Part shown: in pieces, positions 1-5,691 of the stretch
Layout of the letters: every line of letters starts with the position of its first letter
How positions within the stretch are numbered: the first letter of the stretch is position 1
From: Gammaproteobacteria bacterium
GTDB lineage: Bacteria; Pseudomonadota; Gammaproteobacteria; HK1
Assembly (NCBI GenBank): GCA_020444775.1
Contig: JAGRHX010000004.1
Coordinates: 1-11,293 of the forward strand
Direction: 5' to 3'
DNA length: 11,293 nucleotides
Notes under the pieces: model-generated
The model's database searches: none
What the model saw: the letters and a program-made list of their open reading frames with translations, nothing else
Told to the model about the DNA's origin: nothing
Position numbers and translations under genes: made by a program

Positions 1-587
1 GCCGGCGGCGACGCCGAGGCGGCCGGGGCGCCGTTCGCGGTCTTGCTCCAGTCGGCATCTGGATCAGCTGGCTCACGGGCCAGCCGACGGGCCTCGTCAC
101 GCAGCATGTCCGCGAGCAGGCCTTGCTCCTGGTCATCCAACACGGCTGCCGCGCGCAGGGGCTCGAGCAGATCCGCGATGCTGTGGTCCAGGCGCCCGGA
201 CAGCGCCACGACACCGTCCGGCGCACCGGCAGCCGTGTCACCGCAGCTCAGGTAGCGGCGCAGAGCATCCCGCCAGCGCTCGAATTCGCCGTCATCCGAG
301 CTCGTCTGGGCGGTCACGGCCGGCGGCCCCGCACCATTGCCGAGCCCGACGCGAGCGCAGGCCTCGCGCATCAGCAACGCGACATCAGCAAGTGCAAAGC
401 GGTCGAGCTGAGCGGCATCCTCGGCCAGCCGGGCCAGGGCATCGATTCGATCGCGCACGCCCGCATCGATAGACGAGCTGACCCCGGTGTCCACGGCCGC
501 TGAACCAGAGCCGCCCGCTTGCTCCGTCCCGGCATCAGCGCTCGCGCCAGGCACGGGTCTGTCCAGCGTCGCCAGCAACGGGTGCAC
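1..587 (-). CDS. Protein at the PilL/ChpA position, N-terminal part (cut by window edge)
   Basis: An open frame runs from a GTG at 587 to the left edge of the window, giving 195 residues with no stop. The start is forced into this region because an in-frame TGA lies at 596-594; the first in-frame start after it is this GTG. A weak GGTGAGC precedes it. The protein begins VHPLLATLDRPVPGAS, then has an Ala/Gly/Ser-rich stretch (about 13-40) and mostly helical, acidic, Leu/Ala-rich sequence (about 44-80 and 100-180). There are no membrane segments. The gene starts 29 bp after the PilJ-like receptor, where Pil-Chp clusters carry the CheA-type kinase pilL/chpA, so by context this could be its N-terminus. 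However, no Hpt motif (His-x-x-Lys-Gly) appears in these 195 residues. It may be a ChpA N-terminal extension, or a separate small protein before the kinase. Coding is likely; function rests on position only. Confidence 0.7.
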   Translation of the reverse strand, partial: MHPLLATLDRPVPGASADAGTEQAGGSGSAAVDTGVSSSIDAGVRDRIDALARLAEDAAQLDRFALADVALLMREACARVGLGNGAGPPAVTAQTSSDDGEFERWRDALRRYLSCGDTAAGAPDGVVALSGRLDHSIADLLEPLRAAAVLDDQEQGLLADMLRDEARRLAREPADPDADWSKTANGAPAASASPP

Positions 588-616
588 GTCAGCTCACCAT
601 GATCATCGGCGCCGGC

Positions 617-2968
617 TCAGGCAGAGACCGCCCGTTGCCGGTCGGGCGAAGCATTCGGCACCGAACCGAGCGCGGGTCCCGCCAGCCGCCGTGGCTCAGC
701 GAGCTTGAACTCGCCGACCGCTTCGAGCAGGGCCCTGGACTGACTGACCAGCGCCTGACTCTCGTCGGCTTGCTCACTGAGACGCTCGCTGGTCTGGATC
801 GCGCCTTCACGAATGGCCCGCGCACCGCCGACAAGCGCGCGTGCACCTTCGGCCTGGGCACGGGACAGCCGCGCGATACTTTGCACCAGACGCGTCAAGA
901 CGTCGGTGCTGCGCCGCGAGTTGTGCATGTCCTGACCCGCCCGGTCGGCGAGCTGCGTGCCGTTGACCACCTGCGACACCACCTCGTTCATGGTCAACAC
1001 CGCATCGGCGGTCTCGGCCTGGATGTTGTGCACCAAGGCCGCAACCTGGGTGGTCGAAGCACGCGCGCTCTCCGCCAGACGCTGGACCTCCTCGGCGACC
1101 ACGGCCAGACCACGCCCGGATTCGCCGGCGGCGGCGGCTTGCATGCTGGCATTCAGCGCCAGCCCGTGGGTCCGGTCGGCGATGTCACGGATCACGTTGA
1201 CCACCTCACCAATCTCCTGTGAACGCTCGCCCAGCCGTTTGATGCGCTTGCTGGTCTCATTGATCGTCTCACGCAGACCATCGATGCCATTCGAGGTCTG
1301 GGCAACGCTGAGCTGGGCCGCCTCGGTGGTGCGCACCGCCTGCTCCGCGGCACTGTTGCAGTCCTGGGCGAGCTTGGCGATGGCGACCAGCGCGGCGGCC
1401 GCGTCGCTCAAGCGCCTGGCGGTCTGCTCCACCGACTGCTTCTCACGACTCGCCAGCTGGCTGACCGCGTCGGCCCGCTGCTGGATACGGCTCGAGGTAC
1501 CGGCCAGGTTGCGAGCGATCCCGGTGACCTCGGCCAGCACCTTCGAGGTCTCCCGATTGAGAAGATTGAGCGAGTCGGCGATCGGCCCGGTGATGTCCTC
1601 ACGGACCGGCACACGCACGCTGAGATCCTTGCGACTGATCTTTGCCACCGATTCGAGCAGGGCGATCACCGATTCGTTGAGACGGGTATTGTCCTCCTGG
1701 GCGCGGGCCAGGCTCGCGACCCGTTCGTCGAGCAGGCGGTCGAAGCCGCGGCCCAGACGACCGAGCTCATCGCTGGAGCGCAATCCGGTACGGGCCGCAT
1801 AGTCGCCACGGGCAACCCGCTGCACCGTGGCGTTGATAGCCGCGATCGGCCGCAGCACGCCGAGTCCGAGCGCGATCAGCGCCAGCGCGATCAGGATACC
1901 CGCGGAGACCAGCACGCCGATGAACAGATGCGTGCTCTGCGCGATCGCGTGCTCCAACCGGCCGGTCTCGGTACGTCGGTCGGCGGCGACCAGACTGCGT
2001 AGATTGTCGAAGGCGGGGGCAATGGTCTGGACCTGCTCGAGCATCTGCCACTCGACCGAGCGTGCCAGGCTCGCCGCCTCCAGCAGCCGGGTGAACACCG
2101 TCTCTACACGATCGAGCGACTGCCGCACGGAACGCAGCCGAACCTCGCTGATGCCGGCCACGGACAGCGCGGCACGAAGCGCGCGCGAACGCTCGCGCAT
2201 GGCCTGCTGCAACTCGGTCTCATGCAGATGCACGTCGCGCAGGTCGATGAGCAACTGCTGCAGGACATCGTCCAGCGCGCCCCAGACCGCGCCAATGACC
2301 GCGGACCCCTTGGTCTCGCCACGCCCGACGCCCTCAGCGTCTGCCGTCGACAGCTGATCGGCTTCCATCAATCGTGCCGCCAGGTCGACGCGAGCGTTCC
2401 GTAATGCGACCAGCAAACCGCCGTCCGCGGCTACCGCAATGTCCATCCAGCGCTCACCAAAGGTACGCATCAGCGCCTGATAACGCTCGATCTCCACAAC
2501 GAGCGACTCGATACGTTCGCGCACCCGCTGATTTGGCGCGCTGGCGGTGAGCGTGCCGAGTCGGCCGATCAGGTCGCGCATGACGACCTCGTGCTCGTCG
2601 ATGCTGATGGCTATACGGTACAGAGGCAGCTCCTTCTCGATCCGGCGCGCATCCAAGAAGGCAACATAGGCTTGCTTTGCGTTCTCGTCGAACTCTTCCG
2701 CCGCCAGCGCCCTGACCCGGGCCCGTGACTGTTCCGCGTTGAGCTGCCGATATTCCAGCGCCACCCAGGTCAGGGCCGCTGCCACCACCAGGAAGACCAG
2801 CGCCAGCTTGTAGGCCAGCTTGAAGCCGATCCGCTCACGCTCGGCGACACCCGAACCATTCGCGACGGCTCGCGTGGCCGAGGTCCCGTCCATCGACACG
2901 GCGGGGCGGAGTCGCCGGCCCGGCTCCACAGGCGGGTCAGCCGAGACGTTCTTGAGCCGCCTGAACAT
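617..2968 (-). CDS. pilJ: PilJ-type methyl-accepting chemoreceptor
   Basis: This 783-residue transmembrane receptor should be the input of the type IV pilus chemosensory system and signal to the kinase through the CheW-like PilI. Visible order: a cytoplasmic N-tail of about 50 residues; TM1 about 52-71; a mostly helical periplasmic region about 75-345; TM2 about 349-372; a HAMP domain right after it (LRPIAAINATVQRVARGDY); a second HAMP-like stretch near 445-475 containing DLSVRVPVREDITGPIADSL, typical of PilJ; then the long coiled-coil signalling hairpin. The hairpin tip lies about 590-630, with ALNASMQAAAAGESGRG followed by AVVAEEVQRLAESAR. There is no C-terminal CheR/CheB-docking pentapeptide. 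It is about 100 residues longer than Pseudomonas PilJ, partly from the N-tail. Two GTGs (2974, 2971) precede the ATG at 2968; GAGGA at 2981-2977 sits 8 nt from the ATG, so I chose that. The preceding gene, pilI, ends 138 bp upstream. Confidence 0.93.
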   Translation of the reverse strand: MFRRLKNVSADPPVEPGRRLRPAVSMDGTSATRAVANGSGVAERERIGFKLAYKLALVFLVVAAALTWVALEYRQLNAEQSRARVRALAAEEFDENAKQAYVAFLDARRIEKELPLYRIAISIDEHEVVMRDLIGRLGTLTASAPNQRVRERIESLVVEIERYQALMRTFGERWMDIAVAADGGLLVALRNARVDLAARLMEADQLSTADAEGVGRGETKGSAVIGAVWGALDDVLQQLLIDLRDVHLHETELQQAMRERSRALRAALSVAGISEVRLRSVRQSLDRVETVFTRLLEAASLARSVEWQMLEQVQTIAPAFDNLRSLVAADRRTETGRLEHAIAQSTHLFIGVLVSAGILIALALIALGLGVLRPIAAINATVQRVARGDYAARTGLRSSDELGRLGRGFDRLLDERVASLARAQEDNTRLNESVIALLESVAKISRKDLSVRVPVREDITGPIADSLNLLNRETSKVLAEVTGIARNLAGTSSRIQQRADAVSQLASREKQSVEQTARRLSDAAAALVAIAKLAQDCNSAAEQAVRTTEAAQLSVAQTSNGIDGLRETINETSKRIKRLGERSQEIGEVVNVIRDIADRTHGLALNASMQAAAAGESGRGLAVVAEEVQRLAESARASTTQVAALVHNIQAETADAVLTMNEVVSQVVNGTQLADRAGQDMHNSRRSTDVLTRLVQSIARLSRAQAEGARALVGGARAIREGAIQTSERLSEQADESQALVSQSRALLEAVGEFKLAEPRRLAGPALGSVPNASPDRQRAVSA

Positions 2969-3106
2969 CACCACGTTCCTCGTTCAGCAGGACCCCGGAG
3001 CCTGAACCCGCCCCGGGGCAACGCGCCGGCCCCGTCCCGTCCCGACGAGCAGCAACGCCCGGGCCTGGCGTATCGAGCATGTACCGACAGCCACGAGTAC
3101 TGCAAG
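2969..3106. other. Spacer between pilI and pilJ
   Basis: This 138-bp gap is GC-rich and holds a 10-bp palindrome, GCCCCGGGGC, at 3010-3019, plus the receptor's ribosome binding site. I see no T-run after the palindrome and no convincing promoter, so cotranscription of the two genes remains likely. No gene is supported here. Confidence 0.5.
2977..2981 (-). promoter_or_regulatory. Ribosome binding site of the PilJ-like receptor
   Basis: GAGGA lies 8 nt before ATG 2968, 5 nt before GTG 2971 and 2 nt before GTG 2974. The spacing favours the ATG, shortening the protein by two residues relative to the longest open frame. Confidence 0.6.
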
Positions 3107-3673
3107 TCACCTCGACAGCTGCGCGCTGAGGTGCTCGAGCAGACTGACGACACGCAGGATCGGCACACCGACCGCCAGGGCGCTCGGGTGGCCGCGGTCG
3201 AGGTAGGGCTCCAGCGATCCGACCGGCTCCAAGCTTGGCGCCGCCGGATCGGCAGGACCGCACCGGACCGCCGACCGTGACTCGTGCACCGGAACCGGAA
3301 AGCCGACGATGGGCAGAGCCGCGCGCAGTTCCTCGCGACCGACGACCAGCAGCCGGGACGCTTGTGTATCGGTCCTCGTGGAAGCAAGCCGCGAACACCC
3401 GACGCTTGCCACTTCCACCCATGCCTGCACGTCGAACACCGGAATCACATCGCCGCGCAGCCCGAACAGACCGAGGAACCATCCCGGGGTATTGGGCAGC
3501 GCTCTGGGTTTGGCACCCTCGACCAGCTCGCAGCCCAACGCAGCCTCGATCAGCAGCGGCGCGCCACACAGTTCGATTCGATACCACAGCACATCGCCGG
3601 AACGCACGTCAGCGCCACCGCTAGTGCTGGAGACAGGATCCGTGGGCTCCCCACCCGCAATCATGACCGACAT
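3107..3673 (-). CDS. pilI: CheW-like adaptor of the pilus chemosensory system (PilI)
   Basis: A soluble 188-residue protein with a CheW fold that should bridge the receptor PilJ and the kinase PilL/ChpA. The CheW signature is clear at about residues 60-82: LPNTPGWFLGLFGLRGDVIP followed by VFDVQAW. Other recognisable parts are a strand GDVLWYRIELCGAPLLIEA (about 26-44), RLLVVGREELRAALPIVGF in the middle, and a C-terminal segment with SALAVGVPILRVVSLLEHL. It is close in length to Pseudomonas PilI (about 180). The frame is open further upstream, but that would run into the pilH stop region; ATG 3673 starts 22 nt after the pilH stop. A second ATG at 3664 is possible; neither has a strong Shine-Dalgarno sequence. 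Its place between pilH and pilJ supports the PilI assignment more firmly than the domain alone, which could not separate PilI from other CheW proteins. Confidence 0.9.
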   Translation of the reverse strand: MSVMIAGGEPTDPVSSTSGGADVRSGDVLWYRIELCGAPLLIEAALGCELVEGAKPRALPNTPGWFLGLFGLRGDVIPVFDVQAWVEVASVGCSRLASTRTDTQASRLLVVGREELRAALPIVGFPVPVHESRSAVRCGPADPAAPSLEPVGSLEPYLDRGHPSALAVGVPILRVVSLLEHLSAQLSR

Positions 3674-3695
3674 CTGCGGTGGATACCGCCGAGCA

Positions 3696-4049
3696 TTACA
3701 GATGCCCCAGGATCTGCTCGGCCGTATAGGGCTTGACGATGAAGTCATGGGCCCCCTGGATCTTCCCCCAGACCCGGTCGGCGAGCTGGTCCTTGCTGCT
3801 GACGAAGATAACCGGGATGTGTGCGATCTCGGGATCCTCGTTGATCATCCTACAGGCCTCGAAACCATCCATGTCGGGCATGATGATATCGAGGAAGATG
3901 ATCTCCGGTCGCTCGCTGCGCGCGGTCAGGATGGCCTGCTCGCCGCTTTGCACGCACAACACCTCGCAGCCAGCCGATTGCAGTATCGCGGACAGATGCT
4001 TCAGGTCCGTGGCGGAGTCATCACAGACCAGCACTTTCTTCTTTGTCAC
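3696..4049 (-). CDS. pilH: PilH-type single-domain response regulator
   Basis: A 117-residue stand-alone receiver. From GTG 4049 it reads MTKKKVLVCDDS. The acidic pair is D10-D11, the phospho-accepting aspartate D54 (FLDIIMPDMDG), the Ser/Thr switch residue is in VSSK, and the conserved lysine is K106 (FIVKPY). The segment SSKDQLADRVWGKIQGAHDF matches the PilH hallmark KDQ-x-x-D-x-VWG-x-x-QGA, which separates PilH from other CheY-like proteins. In the known Pil-Chp system PilH is a phosphate acceptor of ChpA/PilL that acts with PilG to control pilus activity. The C-terminus stops 11 residues after K106, so the last helix is slightly shorter than in Pseudomonas PilH (121 aa). A TTG at 4073 would add eight residues (VRTRASR); I preferred the GTG because the product then begins at the first receiver strand. 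No strong Shine-Dalgarno is seen for either. Confidence 0.92.
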   Translation of the reverse strand: MTKKKVLVCDDSATDLKHLSAILQSAGCEVLCVQSGEQAILTARSERPEIIFLDIIMPDMDGFEACRMINEDPEIAHIPVIFVSSKDQLADRVWGKIQGAHDFIVKPYTAEQILGHL

Positions 4050-4115
4050 TCGACTGGCTCGCGTGCGGACCAACAGTTCGGCTCATACGGTGAGGCTCGG
4101 ATGCGGCGTCGGGAT

Positions 4116-5078
4116 TCACGCTTGCCGCTCCTGACCCGTGCTGCCCATGCCATCGGCATCGGCCGGCAGCTCCACCCGGGCGGCGTTCGCGACCGGCGCG
4201 CGTAGTGCCGGGCGCAGACGACCACGTCGATGCGCGGGCAACAGCTCGCCGACGACATTCTCGAACACGCGTCTGCGCACCGGCTTGATCAAGTAGGTGT
4301 CGCAACCGGCCAGCTCGCCGCGTATCCGATCCGCCGGCGAGGAGTTGCCGGTCAACATGACCACGCTGGTCTCATCGATGTCCGGGTCCTGCTTGATACG
4401 CTCACACAGCTCGTAGCCGTCCAGGCCCGGCAGGACGATGTCGACGAAGGCAATGTCATAGTGATTGTCGGCCAACAGGGTCAGTGCCTGCTCCGCGCTC
4501 TCGGCGAAATCCAGACGCTCGGCGATCCCCTCCAGCGCCCGCTTCAGCTGAACCCGGACCGGCAGACTGTCGTCGACCACCAGCGCCCTGATACCGGCGC
4601 CGTGACCGTTGGCGCGCGCCTCGCCCGCGACCTGGTCACCCTCGGTCTCGTCGATCGCGAGGGTTGGCACGTAGCCGAGCACGTCGACCACGACACGCTC
4701 CAGCAGGGCCAGCATGCGCATCACGATCAGGGGACGTGGCAGGAACAGCCCCTGCAGATCAGCGGGACGATTGTGCCCGACGAACAGCACCGGCGTATGC
4801 GCGCGATCGGGATGCGCACGCCGATAGGCGCGCCACGCGTTCAAGCCACCGGGCTCGTCGGCATTGACCACGAACAGGTCGGCGCAACGCCCGGGGGCGA
4901 ACACGAATGGCTCCAGCCGCGGCCGCCGCCCTTGCGAGACGGCGAACACGGCTTGCAGCGTATGCTTGTCGCGTGCGCTCAGCCCGATTGCCGCGACCGA
5001 GAAGGCAACGGAGTCAGACGTCTGCGGAAGACGCTGACCAGGGCCCAGCAGCACATCAGCGGGTGCCGAGACGCTCAT
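4116..5078 (-). CDS. Two-domain response regulator in the PilG position
   Basis: A 320-residue soluble protein. The C-terminal half (about 163-280) is a complete receiver: acidic pair in IRALVVDDS, phospho-acceptor in IAFVDIVLPGLDGYEL, switch threonine in VVMLTGNSS, and lysine-proline in TYLIKPVRRR. The N-terminal part (about 22-130) looks like a degenerate receiver: the strand DLFVVNADEP has Asn where the acceptor Asp is expected, TPVLFVGHNRP resembles the switch strand, and LPRPL replaces Lys-Pro with Arg-Pro. These N-terminal matches are my reading of weak similarity. A charged tail of about 40 residues follows, with no output domain seen. As first gene before pilH, pilI and pilJ it occupies the pilG slot and is probably the regulator that drives pilus extension, though PilG itself is a single receiver of about 135 residues. 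ATG 5078 has AGGA 7 nt upstream; ATG 5081 (4 nt) and TTG 5105 are alternatives. Confidence 0.88.
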   Translation of the reverse strand: MSVSAPADVLLGPGQRLPQTSDSVAFSVAAIGLSARDKHTLQAVFAVSQGRRPRLEPFVFAPGRCADLFVVNADEPGGLNAWRAYRRAHPDRAHTPVLFVGHNRPADLQGLFLPRPLIVMRMLALLERVVVDVLGYVPTLAIDETEGDQVAGEARANGHGAGIRALVVDDSLPVRVQLKRALEGIAERLDFAESAEQALTLLADNHYDIAFVDIVLPGLDGYELCERIKQDPDIDETSVVMLTGNSSPADRIRGELAGCDTYLIKPVRRRVFENVVGELLPAHRRGRLRPALRAPVANAARVELPADADGMGSTGQERQA

Positions 5079-5085
5079 CATTCTT

Positions 5086-5089
5086 TCCT
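5086..5089 (-). promoter_or_regulatory. Ribosome binding site of the PilG-position regulator
   Basis: AGGA in CAGGAAAGAATGATG. It stands 4 nt from ATG 5081 and 7 nt from ATG 5078, so the second ATG has the better spacing. It argues against the distal TTG at 5105. Confidence 0.5.
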
Positions 5090-5222
5090 GGCCAAGTGGG
5101 CACAAATGCCAGTCACGGAGAATCGACTTCGGTCCTCCGCGGGGTACACAGCGCAGGTTGAACGATGCGAACGTGATGACTCACGCGCCGTAGCGCACGA
5201 AGCTCCGGCCAACCACCAACGA

Positions 5223-5243
5223 CAGGTGGGTCGAGCTCACCTG
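5223..5243. repeat. Short inverted repeat in the pilus-cluster upstream region
   Basis: CAGGTG and CACCTG arms enclose a 9-base centre that can extend the stem through G-T pairs. No T-run follows on either strand, so it does not look like an intrinsic terminator. It could be a protein-binding site, about 145 bp upstream of the first pilus-cluster start, or chance. Confidence 0.3.
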
Positions 5244-5676
5244 TTGGATGGGAATTCGTTCCATGGCCGTGTCGTCGTCATCCGGACACGCTGTCCGTGC
5301 GTGCCGAGTCTGTGTACGCCCAGGCCACGACCTTGTGACCAGCCGACGCCGGCTCGTCCCTCGTCCCGAGGCACGGCCAACGTTCTTCCCCTGTTTCTTG
5401 TTGCCGCTCGACCCCGGCTCGTTCCTGGCATTGCGCCCGCGGCAACGCTGGCGAAGCCCACCCAGGCCGAGTCGGCGGAGACCGCAGAGTAGTCGTTTCT
5501 GAATGTGCTGGCCAGTGCGAATCGCTCCTGAGTTCAGTCGACTCACAGCTTGCCCGGTGTCTTGCCCGACAAGAGCTCGCTGCCGTCCCGCCTACAACCC
5601 AGGCCCGGCACGCGTACGATGCGCCGGTTGTGCAGGCACCCCGATACCGCGTCCAGCTGCATGATGACGACGCTCT

Positions 5677-5691
5677 CGGGAATTATTCCCG
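5677..5691. repeat. Perfect 15-bp palindrome over the hpnN-like stop codon
   Basis: CGGGAATTATTCCCG has 7-bp perfect arms around one central base and contains the TAA of the transporter gene at 5685-5683. The loop is too small for an RNA terminator hairpin, so as DNA it resembles an operator half-site pair. No factor is recognised. Confidence 0.45.

Larger units (their letters stand above)
5082..5682. other. Long spacer between hpnN-like gene and pilus cluster
   Basis: About 600 bases with no gene I can support. Read on the minus strand, a possible 39-codon ORF (ATG 5662 to a TGA at 5543) and an open frame from GTG 5546 to 5181 exist, but both are Arg/Gly-rich with no recognisable motif or good ribosome site. 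AGGAGCG near 5525 is a Shine-Dalgarno-like string without a usable start codon near it. An imperfect hairpin with CAGGTG/CACCTG arms lies at 5223-5243. The promoter of the pilus cluster should be in this stretch because the hpnN-like gene ends far upstream, but I could not pick out a clear -35/-10 pair. Confidence 0.5.

Noticed and set aside
589..600. ATG at 600 as the start of the gene after pilJ
   Set aside because: It reads ATG-GTG-AGC-TGA and stops after three codons; it is not in frame with the long open frame that starts at GTG 587.
599..1222. Plus-strand open frame of about 200 codons opposite the receptor gene
   Set aside because: It is the complement of the conserved PilJ signalling domain; long antisense frames are expected at this GC content and the product has no recognisable motif.
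4230..5492. Plus-strand open frame of 420 codons across the regulator gene and spacer
   Set aside because: It covers the conserved receiver in antisense, has no motif and no ribosome site; its length reflects composition.
5181..5546. Minus-strand 121-codon ORF in the spacer
   Set aside because: Arg/Gly-rich composition, no motif, and competing open frames on the same strand; not supportable as a gene.
5543..5662. Minus-strand 39-codon ORF just after the transporter gene
   Set aside because: It starts with ATG but has no good Shine-Dalgarno and no recognisable sequence; kept only as a possibility within the spacer.
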